Program-made: the position numbers and the translations under genes
The notes under the pieces: model-generated
The model's database searches: none
The model's input: only the letters and a program-made list of their open reading frames with translations
Told to the model about the DNA's origin: nothing
Shown: one piece after another, positions 16,896 through 25,180 of the stretch
Numbering within the stretch: position 1 is the stretch's first letter
Layout: each line of letters starts with the position of its first letter
From: an uncultured Lachnospiraceae bacterium
GTDB taxonomy: Bacteria > Bacillota > Clostridia > Lachnospirales > Lachnospiraceae
Assembly: GCA_902779445.1 (NCBI GenBank)
Contig: CACZBM010000028.1
Location: 1-33,143, forward strand
Direction: 5' to 3'
DNA length: 33,143 bases

Positions 16896-19421
16896 ATGAA
16901 GGAATCAATTTTTAAAGCTCTTGTCTTTCTGACATCGTTTATCATATCACTTATTATCATAAGTGCATACATGAACAGGGGTACCACGGACATGACTGTT
17001 GAAATGGGTCCGGCTACGCTTCCTGTTGTTTCCGTTATCCATGAAGACATGGAGATCAACCGTATGCACGGTATAAAAGGCACTGTTCAGCCCAATATGA
17101 TAAGAGACACCCTGACTCCCCTGAATGAAGACCGGAGTCTGGATGTACATATCACAAAATACGGCAATAAGATCAAGGAAGTAGCGTATGAGGTGAGATC
17201 CGCCGATGCCGAGAGACTTATTGAGGATACAGAGATCCTTGATTATATCGAGGACGGGGATCATATTGATGCTAAACTTCATATAAAGGACCTCATAGCC
17301 GACGGAAAGGAATATATCCTTGGTGTACGGCTGATAAATGAACAGGGACAGAAGATCTATTTCTACACAAGGATAATCCACCAGCAGGATCTTCATAAGA
17401 AAGAGATCCTGAATTTTGTCAGGGACTTCTCCGGCCGCACCTTTGATAAAAACGCGGCAAGGACCCTTACAACCTATCTGGAAAGCGATTCCACCGGTGA
17501 CAATTCCAGCTATTTCACAGTCAATATCCATTCCAGCTTTGACCAGGTGACCTGGGGTGACCTGAACCCGGAGCCTCCCGAAAATACCATGATCGATATT
17601 CTGGAAATGGACAGAGCCACCGCCTCACTTAATAACAGCTATACATTGAAACTGGGAAGCAGCGATAACCCGATATTCTATGATGTCAAAGAGTACTACC
17701 GCTTAAGGTATACGGAGAAGCGTATATATCTGCTCAATTATGAGAGAAAGATGGAGCAGGTATTTGACATCGACTCCGGCGAATCCTTTGTAAGCGACAA
17801 GATAATGCTGGGTATCACCAACCCGGATGTAAATATGATGGAAAATGAGGACGGAAGCGCTGTGGCTTTCGTTCAGAACGGCGCACTTTACGCGTACCGC
17901 AATGCTGACTCCAGGGCAGTCAGGATATTCTCGTTCTTCGAAAAGGGTGATGATGATGAGAGGAACCGTAATAACAACCACGGAGTGAAGCTTCTGCAGG
18001 TTGATGAAGCAGGTAATGTCCACTTCATAATATACGGATACATGAACAGGGGGCGTCACGAAGGAGAGACCGGCGTATCGGTATATTATTACAACAGCGC
18101 ATTAAACCAGATAGAGGAAGAAGTATATATTCCCTATGACAGGTCTTACCAGTTCCTGAAATATGAAGTGGAAAAGCTGTCCTATTCCGCAGATGGAAAA
18201 AATCTCTATCTGAACCTCGGCGGAAGGCTTATGAATATCCATCTGGATGATAAGACGGTTTCCACGATCGCCAACAATGTCGATTTTGACTCCTTTATCG
18301 TATCTGACAGCGGAAGAATGGCCGGATGGCAGGCTAATAACGATTCCGGTATATTCTTATGCGATCTGAGTACCGGTGAAATACGGGAAATTCTGGGAGA
18401 TGTGGGTGTTTCTATACGTGCTCTCGGCTTTCTCGGAGAAGACATGGTTTACGGATCTTCCTCCGGAGAACACTCTATCGAAAGCAGGATAGGCGTCACC
18501 ATGGATCCCATGGAAAAGATCTATATAGAGAGCAGTGAAGGTGAACTTCTGAAAACATACAGCAAGAACGGAGTTTATATCACGGGAGTGGATGTGGAGA
18601 GCGATGAGATCACGCTTTCCCGCATAATAATAGATGATAGTGTAAGCGGCAACTTTGTCGCTATCGACCCTGACCACATCGTCAATAATGACCCGGAAGC
18701 AGGCGACAGGAACGCCGTTATCACGGTTACCACGGAAGACCTGGAGACCATAGTGGAAATATCCCTTGCCGGCCATATCAATTCATCTTCCGTACATGTG
18801 GTTACCCCCAAGGAAGTCCTCTTTGAGGGAGACAGACAGATCAATCTCGAAAAAGATGACCTGGATGATAATATCCTGCTCGTCTATTCAAGAGGAGCGA
18901 TCGACGGAATATTCGAATCGGAATACAGGGCTGTAAGCCTCGCCGACGAAAGAGCCGGTGTTGTCGTGAAGACTTCCGGTAAATATATGTGGCAGAAAGG
19001 AAACCGGGCTTCGGAAAAGACCCTTAAGGACATAACTGCTCCGGAACCTACCACTGACCAGAATGAAGAATTTATATCTGTTATGACCGCCATTCTGAAC
19101 CACGAAGGAATAACCTTGGATGATGAATCCAATATTTCTTTTGACGGAAATGCGATGGAGATAATCGAATCCCAGCTGGACAGCGCCGATGCTCTGGAAC
19201 TTGGAGGCTGCACCTTAAATTCCGTGCTCTACTATGTCAGCATAGGAAAGCCTGTGGTGGCAGAAGTCGAAGGCGGAAATATCGTGATGATAATTGGATA
19301 TGATTCAAAGAATACTGTGATCTATGATCCTTCCCAGGGAAAGATCTATAAAAAGGGTATGAATGATTCCCGGGAATGGTTTGCATCCCACGGGAATGAG
19401 TTTGTGTCGTATGTAGTATAA
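16896..19421 (+). CDS. membrane-anchored protein with propeller-like middle and degenerate C39-like peptidase domain
   Basis: The protein is 841 aa. One N-terminal transmembrane helix (about residues 6-26) and no cleavage site predict an extracytoplasmic body. The middle (about 190-600) contains repeated strand pairs such as NLGGRLMNIHLDDKTV and IFLCDLSTGEIREI that look like beta-propeller blades. The last 120 residues resemble a C39_2 peptidase fold (MTAILNHEG, GKPVVAEV, IVMIIGYDSKNTVIYDPSQG). The catalytic Cys position before MTAILNHEG holds other residues and the His position before IVMIIGYD is Asn795, so it is probably inactive and used for binding. The frame is open back to 16857, but those bases form the promoter, so I use the ATG at 16896. 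No ribosome site is visible. It is divergent from the atp operon; function unknown. Confidence 0.75.
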   Translation: MKESIFKALVFLTSFIISLIIISAYMNRGTTDMTVEMGPATLPVVSVIHEDMEINRMHGIKGTVQPNMIRDTLTPLNEDRSLDVHITKYGNKIKEVAYEVRSADAERLIEDTEILDYIEDGDHIDAKLHIKDLIADGKEYILGVRLINEQGQKIYFYTRIIHQQDLHKKEILNFVRDFSGRTFDKNAARTLTTYLESDSTGDNSSYFTVNIHSSFDQVTWGDLNPEPPENTMIDILEMDRATASLNNSYTLKLGSSDNPIFYDVKEYYRLRYTEKRIYLLNYERKMEQVFDIDSGESFVSDKIMLGITNPDVNMMENEDGSAVAFVQNGALYAYRNADSRAVRIFSFFEKGDDDERNRNNNHGVKLLQVDEAGNVHFIIYGYMNRGRHEGETGVSVYYYNSALNQIEEEVYIPYDRSYQFLKYEVEKLSYSADGKNLYLNLGGRLMNIHLDDKTVSTIANNVDFDSFIVSDSGRMAGWQANNDSGIFLCDLSTGEIREILGDVGVSIRALGFLGEDMVYGSSSGEHSIESRIGVTMDPMEKIYIESSEGELLKTYSKNGVYITGVDVESDEITLSRIIIDDSVSGNFVAIDPDHIVNNDPEAGDRNAVITVTTEDLETIVEISLAGHINSSSVHVVTPKEVLFEGDRQINLEKDDLDDNILLVYSRGAIDGIFESEYRAVSLADERAGVVVKTSGKYMWQKGNRASEKTLKDITAPEPTTDQNEEFISVMTAILNHEGITLDDESNISFDGNAMEIIESQLDSADALELGGCTLNSVLYYVSIGKPVVAEVEGGNIVMIIGYDSKNTVIYDPSQGKIYKKGMNDSREWFASHGNEFVSYVV

Positions 19422-19436
19422 AGAAAGTAATGACCG

Positions 19437-19573
19437 GTGTCATTCCCGGCTCCCCAGTGTCATTCCCGGCTCCCCAGTGTCATTCTGAGCGAAGCGAAGA
19501 ATCTCCTCTTGCTGTAGGAGAGATCCTTCGCTGACGCTCAGGATGACAAAGGCGTTAAGTAGCTCAGGATGAC
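19437..19573 (+). repeat. palindromic repeat family, locus D (expanded)
   Basis: Two identical tandem 20-bp units (19437-19456, 19457-19476), GTGTCATTCCCGGCTCCCCA, lead into the left arm (19477-19505, ATTCT...AGAAT). The loop itself pairs (CTCCT/AGGAG). The right arm is 19520-19547 (ATCCT...AGGAT), and one further partial right unit ends at 19573 in CTCAGGATGAC. The element fills the space between two convergent genes and may act as a bidirectional terminator. Confidence 0.85.
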
Positions 19574-19588
19574 ATGGATCTTTGTATT

Positions 19589-20095
19589 TTACTCTTTTAT
19601 ATCAAATATTTTATTTCTCAACGGCACCAGTGCATGATATAAGATCTGCCCGAGGATACCGCAGGATACCACTTCCCCTGCTCCTACCGTCAGCATGAAA
19701 AAGGGGATACTTCCCGGAATATTATATACGTACCTGAGTACAAAGGGTACGATCAGTGTATTTGCAATAATCGGTGGTACAGAAGCCAGAAAACGGTGTT
19801 TTTTCCTGAGTGCGTATGTCCCCAGAGCCCCAATAAGTGTTGCTATGCTCCCGAATAATACATCCATAGGGGCACATCCCGTGATCAGATTAGCCAGGAG
19901 ACACCCTGCGAAAAGCCCCGGAACTGCGGCACCGGTAAATGCCGGCAATACAGTCATCGCTTCCGAAACACGTATCTGAATGGCTCCGCTGGCCAGATTA
20001 AAAGATGCAATGAAAACAGTGAATACCACATATATAGCCGCGATCATCGCAGACTGTGTGATATATATGATCCTTTTATCTCCTGTTGGTGCCAT
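19589..20095 (-). CDS. queT: QueT family queuosine-precursor transporter
   Basis: The 168-aa membrane protein has about five hydrophobic helices and the family signature IQIRVSEAMTVLPAF (about residues 39-53), then AAVPGLFAGCLLANLITG. QueT is the substrate-binding subunit of an ECF-type transporter for queuosine precursors, probably preQ1, working with a shared energy module encoded elsewhere. GGGAGA lies upstream of the ATG. It is 16 bp after prs and ends the replication/PRPP operon. I see no preQ1 riboswitch directly in front of it, and the 16-bp gap leaves no room for one. Confidence 0.85.
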   Translation of the reverse strand: MAPTGDKRIIYITQSAMIAAIYVVFTVFIASFNLASGAIQIRVSEAMTVLPAFTGAAVPGLFAGCLLANLITGCAPMDVLFGSIATLIGALGTYALRKKHRFLASVPPIIANTLIVPFVLRYVYNIPGSIPFFMLTVGAGEVVSCGILGQILYHALVPLRNKIFDIKE

Positions 20096-20111
20096 AAAAT
20101 ATAATTCTCCC

Positions 20112-21296
20112 TTATACCTCCCCGTTCTTATACCTGGTTACCAGTGACTGAATCCTGTTATTGGGATTTAAGAGGTCGCTGATGGAAGAATCATGGTTTA
20201 AAGTATCTATGATGAACGCGATATATTTACTCATATCGCAGGAGATATACCATTCTCTGTCCAGAAGCTCAGGGGGCTGATATATACAGTTTGTAGTGAG
20301 CACCCTGCATATTAACCCACTCTGATATGCTTTGTCAAAGGTTTCCATTCCATTGGTGAAAAGTCCGAAGGTGGACATTATGAATATCCTGCCGGCTTTA
20401 CGGGCCTTGAGCTGTCTCGCAACATCCAGAACACTTTCTCCGGAAGAGATCATGTCATCGATCACGAGCATATCCTTGCCCTCTACGGATGCGCCGAGGA
20501 ATTCATGTGCAACGATGGGATTTTTCCCGTCTACTATTCTGGTGTAATCCCTTCTCTTATAGAACATACCCATATCCAGCCCCAGGACATTGGCAAGGTA
20601 AATGGCTCTCTTCATTCCTCCCTCATCCGGGCTTATAACCATCATATGGTTCGTGTCTATGGAAAGGTCATTCATGTGATACAAAAGGCCCTTCATAAAC
20701 TGATATGCGGGCTGTATGGTCTCAAATCCGTGAAGCGGTATGGCATTCTGAACCCTGGCATCATGGGCATCAAAAGTGATGATATTGTCTACACCCATCC
20801 TTACCAGTTCCTGAAGGGCAAGAGCACAGTCCAGAGATTCTCTGGAGCTTCTTTTATGCTGACGTCCTTCGTAAAGGAAAGGCATGATGACAGTCAGGCG
20901 CCTTGCTTTTCCGCCAACAGCTGCTATTATCCTCTTCAGATCCTGATAGTGGTCATCGGGGGACATGTGATTCTCATGTCCGCATAATGAATACGTCAGG
21001 CTGTAATTACAGATATCACAGAGAAGGAAGAGGTCCATTCCTCTTATGGACTCATTTATGGTTCCCTTCGCTTCACCTGTACCGAATCTGGCTATTGAAG
21101 TCTTTATAATATAGGTGTTTCTCTGATATCCCTGAAAAGCGAGAGACCCTTTATGCTCATTTTCTCTCTCTGTTCTCCAGTCAACCAGATATTTGTCAAC
21201 CTTTTCTCCAAGTTTCTGGCATCCCTCCACCGGGATCACTCCCAGCTTTCCTACGGGTATGCTCTCCAGTTTTCTTTTACCTTCGTGAACTGCCAT
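20112..21296 (-). CDS. prs: ribose-phosphate pyrophosphokinase, long clostridial form
   Basis: Prs makes PRPP from ribose 5-phosphate and ATP. The PRPP-binding loop MLVIDDMISSGES (about 284-296), the ATP-loop region MPFLYEGRQHKRSSRES (about 148-164), VISPDEGGMKRA (about 230-241) and TFDAHDARVQNAIP (about 183-196) correspond to the family's VDDMISTGGT, PYxRQDRK, SPDxGGVxRA and DLHxxQIQGFF. The product is 394 aa against the usual 310-320. The extra length includes an N-terminal part of about 70 residues and inserts with a Cys/His-rich stretch (CDICNYSLTYSLCGHENH). GGAGG precedes the ATG by four bases. It is 12 bp after dnaI, in one operon. Confidence 0.92.
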   Translation of the reverse strand: MAVHEGKRKLESIPVGKLGVIPVEGCQKLGEKVDKYLVDWRTERENEHKGSLAFQGYQRNTYIIKTSIARFGTGEAKGTINESIRGMDLFLLCDICNYSLTYSLCGHENHMSPDDHYQDLKRIIAAVGGKARRLTVIMPFLYEGRQHKRSSRESLDCALALQELVRMGVDNIITFDAHDARVQNAIPLHGFETIQPAYQFMKGLLYHMNDLSIDTNHMMVISPDEGGMKRAIYLANVLGLDMGMFYKRRDYTRIVDGKNPIVAHEFLGASVEGKDMLVIDDMISSGESVLDVARQLKARKAGRIFIMSTFGLFTNGMETFDKAYQSGLICRVLTTNCIYQPPELLDREWYISCDMSKYIAFIIDTLNHDSSISDLLNPNNRIQSLVTRYKNGEV

Positions 21297-21308
21297 TTTG
21301 CCTCCGTG

Positions 21309-22259
21309 TCAGACTTTCATCCTCAGGTCTTCGCCTCTGAAATAATACAACTCGAAATTTCCGATTATGCGTGAAAGAGATCTTTCTGAATAGATATCCT
21401 TTATTTTTTCAAGAGAAAGGTTACTGGAGATTATGGTGGATCTTCTGCGGATATTTCTCTCATTCAAAATATTGAATAACTGGGTGGCCACAAAAGAATT
21501 GATATTCTCCGTTCCCAGATCATCTATGATCAAAAGATCAGAGTCATAGATATTTGAAAAAAATCCTCCCCTTTCTTCAGGGTCATTGTGCCGGAAAGTG
21601 TTGTCGGCGATCAGTTCGAAAAGCCTGAATGCCGAGAAATAGATCACACTGTATCCCCTGTCCAAAAGAGCTTTTGCTATGCAGTTGGCAAGGAATGTCT
21701 TACCTCCCCCAACGCTTCCTAAGAATAGCATATTGCGATAGGAAGTGGCAAATGTTTTCACATATTCTCTGGCCTCTGAATACACCTTCTCCATATCCGA
21801 ACGGATAGCCGGCGAAAACCGCTCCATATCGCATGTTTCAAAATTTTCACGTTCCAGTGCATCTGTGATGTGTGACTGTTTGTAAAGGGCATCTATGATC
21901 CTCTGCCTTAAGCAGTGGCACTTCTGCTCTCCTATGTATCCCGTGTCTTTACAATCCGGGCAGTCATACACCGGCTTCAGGTAGTCTTCCGGAAATCCCG
22001 CCGAAGTAAGAACATCCTTTTTTTCTTCGGCTATCTCCTCAAGTCTTTCATGAAGAGAGGAAAGTGCAGTCTCATCCCCGCCGATGCTTTTTTTACCGTA
22101 AAAAGAAGCCGCCTCTGCTGCCTTATCTTCAAGCTCTTTGATCTTCGGCAGTTTCAGAGCAACTTCTTTCTTTCGTTCCTCCCTGACGGCTTCATTCTTT
22201 GATCTTATTTTCTCATATTCCGCCATGATATTGCGGAAATCGCCTTCATTTATGGACAT
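21309..22259 (-). CDS. dnaI: DnaI/DnaC-type helicase loader ATPase
   Basis: The 316-aa AAA+ protein loads the replicative DnaB-type helicase. An N-terminal helical segment (EKIRSKNEAVREERKKEVALKL in pieces) leads to a zinc site (CPDC at about 108-111, then CHC at about 122-124). The ATPase follows, with Walker A GSVGGGKT (about 182-189), LLIIDDLG (Walker B, about 242-249) and sensor residues in IISSNL. A zinc-finger N-terminal module is typical of Bacillus DnaI. It starts 2 bp after the stop of the DnaD-like gene and has AAGGA upstream. The gene is often annotated dnaC in clostridia. Confidence 0.9.
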   Translation of the reverse strand: MSINEGDFRNIMAEYEKIRSKNEAVREERKKEVALKLPKIKELEDKAAEAASFYGKKSIGGDETALSSLHERLEEIAEEKKDVLTSAGFPEDYLKPVYDCPDCKDTGYIGEQKCHCLRQRIIDALYKQSHITDALERENFETCDMERFSPAIRSDMEKVYSEAREYVKTFATSYRNMLFLGSVGGGKTFLANCIAKALLDRGYSVIYFSAFRLFELIADNTFRHNDPEERGGFFSNIYDSDLLIIDDLGTENINSFVATQLFNILNERNIRRRSTIISSNLSLEKIKDIYSERSLSRIIGNFELYYFRGEDLRMKV

Positions 22260-22261
22260 AT

Positions 22262-23347
22262 TCAGTTCCTTGCAAATTTCTTTTCAAGTTCGGAGAAATC
22301 ATAGTCTCTCTCCTTGAAATTAGTAAATCTGGTAGATGTTCCGGTTTTTTCCTGCTGTTTTACAGGTGCTGTATTCTCCCTTTTCCGGGTTTCGTGTACC
22401 TTATCATCTTCAACCACATCAGACATCTTTGATACATGTTTAGCTCTCCAGCGCTGCAGTATGGAGTCCGCATACTGGAAGCTGGGCTTCGATATGGCGT
22501 TCATAGTACGGTTGACAGCTTCTATGATAAGTTCGGATGAAAAACCATATTCATCTCTCCATCGGCGGATATAATCCATCTCTGTCTTCACCGGGTTTCT
22601 TCCCGAGAGCCCGAATGCCTTCAGTACATCATAGAACTCCCTGCGTCCGGTTCCTGTCTCATATTTCGCATCTTCTACACTGCGGATACCCTTTTCATTC
22701 CAGTCAAGGGCAACGCTTTCAATGTAGCGCATATTTCTGTGTCCGGAATTAACACAGTGGTCTATAAGATATTCTATGAGTGTCACATCAAAGTGAAGAC
22801 TGTCATATATGTAAAGTATGGAACTGTAATCCGAACTGCTCAGCGGTCTGCCAAGATATTGTTCCGTCATAAAGAGAAGGCCCTTTACCTCGGCATTCTC
22901 GCGGAATTCCTGGATCTGTCCCGCAGAATAAAACGGTCTTGCAGAAGATACATTATGCTCCGGAGCCGCAGCTTTCTCCGGTCCGCTCATGCTTTTCTCC
23001 GCCGGAGTCATCTCTCCGCATATAGGGGCGATGGAACCATGAAAAACCGGCTTTTCTATATTATTTAAACAGATGCCCCTTACATTTCCGTAGTCGTCAT
23101 GATCCAGTGAAATAAGTCCCTGTTTATCCCAATAAATAAGAGAGCGCAAAATGTCTCTCTCTGTATAATTAAACCTGTCTGCTATGACAGCAACGGAGAT
23201 CTCATCTCCTGATACAACAGAACGCAGAAGATAAAGGTATATCTTTATCTGGGCTTCATTGGCATCCGTCATATAATGATCTATAAAGGAATTAGATACC
23301 TTGGTGTAACTCATATCCTTTTTTTCATATAATGAAATCCGGTCCAA
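22262..23347 (-). CDS. DnaD-like replication initiation protein
   Basis: The N-terminal part looks like a winged-helix (residues about 20-90: AQIKIYLYLLRSVVSGDEISVAVIADRFNYTERDILRSLIYWDKQGLI in pieces). The C-terminal part has two DnaD/DnaB-like helical modules (about 150-215, GRPLSSSDYSSILYIYDSLHF, and about 235-305, with WRDEYGFSSELIIEAVNRTM). Such proteins remodel origin DNA and help load the helicase; the neighbour dnaI is the matching loader. The frame is open to 23392, but AGGAG lies 8 bases before the TTG at 23347, and the upstream part is a hairpin, so I use TTG (361 aa). An ATG at 23314 is an alternative. Confidence 0.8.
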   Translation of the reverse strand: MDRISLYEKKDMSYTKVSNSFIDHYMTDANEAQIKIYLYLLRSVVSGDEISVAVIADRFNYTERDILRSLIYWDKQGLISLDHDDYGNVRGICLNNIEKPVFHGSIAPICGEMTPAEKSMSGPEKAAAPEHNVSSARPFYSAGQIQEFRENAEVKGLLFMTEQYLGRPLSSSDYSSILYIYDSLHFDVTLIEYLIDHCVNSGHRNMRYIESVALDWNEKGIRSVEDAKYETGTGRREFYDVLKAFGLSGRNPVKTEMDYIRRWRDEYGFSSELIIEAVNRTMNAISKPSFQYADSILQRWRAKHVSKMSDVVEDDKVHETRKRENTAPVKQQEKTGTSTRFTNFKERDYDFSELEKKFARN

Positions 23348-23372
23348 ATTTAATACTCCTAGGTCATCATAC

Positions 23373-23424
23373 GTCACTTGCGGTAAACGCAAGTGACTGT
23401 CCTAAATTCCTGCTCCACTTGCGG
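23373..23424 (-). promoter_or_regulatory. operator-like repeats in the dnaD-like leader
   Basis: CACTTGCGG occurs as two direct copies on the plus strand (23375-23383 and 23416-23424), and the first is part of a perfect 10-bp inverted repeat (23373-23382 with 23388-23397, 5-base loop). The outer copy sits immediately beside the -10 box. The set may be a protein-binding operator or alternative mRNA hairpins controlling the dnaD-dnaI-prs-queT operon. Confidence 0.5.
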
Positions 23425-23453
23425 ATTATAACAGTATGACCATGATTTTACAA
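23425..23453 (-). promoter_or_regulatory. promoter of the dnaD-dnaI-prs-queT operon
   Basis: On the minus strand, a perfect TATAAT (23425-23430) is preceded after 17 bases by TTGTAA (23448-23453). Transcription would begin near 23418, giving a leader of about 70 nt that contains the inverted repeat. Confidence 0.7.
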
Positions 23454-23469
23454 TGCCGAAAACAGTCGA

Positions 23470-23492
23470 AAACCCCGATAAAATCGGGGTTT
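23470..23492. terminator. bidirectional intrinsic terminator after murC
   Basis: The stem CCCCGAT (23473-23479) pairs with ATCGGGG (23483-23489) across an AAA loop, flanked by AAAA on one side and TTTTT on the other. It can therefore act on both strands. It terminates murC and isolates it from the dnaD-like promoter. Confidence 0.85.
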
Positions 23493-23528
23493 TTGCGATG
23501 ATGTGAATTTGGTGGATATTGTGGATTT

Positions 23529-24911
23529 CTATTCTTCCAGAAGTGACTCTCCTATTTTATACACGTCTCCTGCTCCCATAGTTATCAACAAATCTCCGTG
23601 GATACAATTTTCTTTCAAAAATTTTTCAATTTTTTCAAAGGAGTCAAAATAACATGCGTCATGTCCCAGCTCCCGGATCTCACGTGCCAGATCCCCGGAA
23701 CTGATACCCAGGTCATCAGTCTCCCTTGCGGGATATATCTTCGCCAGCACTACTTTATCAGCCAGGGTCAGAGCCTCTGCAAACTCCTTAAGGAGCGCCT
23801 TTGTACGGGTATAGGTATGAGGCTGGAAAACGCACCACAGAGTCTTATGATCGCAGTGCTTTGCAGCTTCCAGTGATGCCCTGATCTCGGTGGGGTGATG
23901 AGCATAATCGTCTATTATGGTGACTCCGTTCATCTCTCCCTTATGCTGAAAACGTCTGTCTGTACCGTGAAATTCTGACAGGGCCTTTATTATGTACTCC
24001 GGTTCTATTCCCATCCTGACCGCTGCAGCAGCCGCAGCACAGGCATTCCCTATATTATGCTCCCCGGGAACCTTAAGGGACACCCTTCCAAGGATGCTGT
24101 CTCCGTGATGCAGGGTAAATTCAGCGCAGGCAGAACTGTTGTAACTTATATCAGAGGGATAATAGTCAAATCCTGCATCCGTTCCGTATTTTACTATCTC
24201 ACAGTCAATTCCTGCCGTAACACGACCGATCTCCGGAATCTCACCGTTTATGATAAGTGTTCCGTCTTTTGGCAGGAGATGCGCGAATCTGTTAAATGAA
24301 TTCCTTATATCATCTATATCTTTGAAAAAGTCCAGGTGATCCGCATCTACATTCAGTATTATCGCAATCTTCGGGAAGAATGATAAAAAGCTGTTTGTGT
24401 ATTCGCAGGCTTCCGTTACAAAAAAGTCTTTTCCTCCCACCCGGAAATTACCGCCGATACTGGGAAGTATCCCTCCTATCGAAAGCGTGGGATCAGAGTC
24501 TGCTTTTAAGAGTATCTCGGAAAGCATGGATGTAGTTGTTGTCTTTCCGTGGGTCCCCGCCACTGCTGCCGGGATCCTGTACTGCTTCATTATCTGCCCC
24601 AGGAATTCCGCTCTGGTAAGTGCCGGGAGATCTCTTTTCCTTACCTCTTTCAGCTCCGGGTTGTCTTCGTGAATGGCTGCGGTATAAATGACCACATCGA
24701 TATCATCGGTGATATTGTCTGCTGCCTGGGGAAATGAGATCTTCGCTCCCTTTCCTGCCAGATAGTCGGTTAATTCGCTCTTTGCCATATCCGATCCGGA
24801 TACCGGGTACCCTTCCGACAACAGAAGCTCCGCGAGACCGCTCATGCTTATTCCGCCTATCCCTATAAAATGAAAATGTGTATTTTTTCTGGAAAAATCT
24901 ACGTTATACAT
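23529..24911 (-). CDS. murC: UDP-N-acetylmuramate--L-alanine ligase
   Basis: MurC is the cytoplasmic Mur ligase adding L-Ala to UDP-MurNAc in peptidoglycan precursor synthesis. The product is 460 aa, the usual length. The N-terminal Rossmann part begins HFIGIGGISMSGLAELL (about 14-30). The ATP loop is GTHGKTTTTSML (about 118-129). The central region includes EACEYTNSF with the conserved Glu, and the C-terminal ligase domain has DDYAHHPTEIRA (about 330-341). AAAGG lies upstream of the ATG. It appears monocistronic: an intergenic repeat precedes it and a bidirectional terminator follows. Confidence 0.95.
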   Translation of the reverse strand: MYNVDFSRKNTHFHFIGIGGISMSGLAELLLSEGYPVSGSDMAKSELTDYLAGKGAKISFPQAADNITDDIDVVIYTAAIHEDNPELKEVRKRDLPALTRAEFLGQIMKQYRIPAAVAGTHGKTTTTSMLSEILLKADSDPTLSIGGILPSIGGNFRVGGKDFFVTEACEYTNSFLSFFPKIAIILNVDADHLDFFKDIDDIRNSFNRFAHLLPKDGTLIINGEIPEIGRVTAGIDCEIVKYGTDAGFDYYPSDISYNSSACAEFTLHHGDSILGRVSLKVPGEHNIGNACAAAAAAVRMGIEPEYIIKALSEFHGTDRRFQHKGEMNGVTIIDDYAHHPTEIRASLEAAKHCDHKTLWCVFQPHTYTRTKALLKEFAEALTLADKVVLAKIYPARETDDLGISSGDLAREIRELGHDACYFDSFEKIEKFLKENCIHGDLLITMGAGDVYKIGESLLEE

Positions 24912-24946
24912 ATATGTGTCCTTTTAAAATTCTGTGGCATCCAATA

Positions 24947-25028
24947 AGATCCTTCGAGTGCGAGAGTACCCCGTACATCGTACTTAATTTATCAGCATAG
25001 GTGTCATTCTGAGCGAAGCGAAGAATCT
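24947..25028 (+). repeat. palindromic repeat family, locus E (partial, outward orientation)
   Basis: A truncated right-arm remnant AGATCCTTCG (24947-24956) is followed by a complete left arm (25001-25028, ATTCT...AGAAT). The arm order is reversed relative to loci C, D and F. It lies between the divergent murC and glgC genes. The rest of this 260-bp gap is AT-rich and includes the glgC promoter. Confidence 0.65.
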
Positions 25029-25109
25029 GTCTGAATCTACATTGTATATCCGAAAAAGCCAAAATACTACACAAAAGATTGTCAAAAATTTCATTTTTTT
25101 ACTAAAATT

Positions 25110-25140
25110 TTCACAAAAATTCGTGAACAGATGTTATAAT
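25110..25140 (+). promoter_or_regulatory. glgCD promoter
   Basis: A perfect TATAAT (25135-25140) lies about 40 bp before the glgC start. TTCACA (25110-25115) is a five-of-six -35 match but with 19-base spacing, and the flanks are A/T tracts. The -10 is convincing, the -35 less so. Confidence 0.55.
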
Positions 25141-25180
25141 TATAAAACCTAAAATAATAAAACGGGATGAGGTGATGCAA

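Noticed and set aside
19576..20111. preQ1 riboswitch for queT
   Set aside because: The gene starts 16 bp after prs, leaving no room for an aptamer, and none is visible before the operon.
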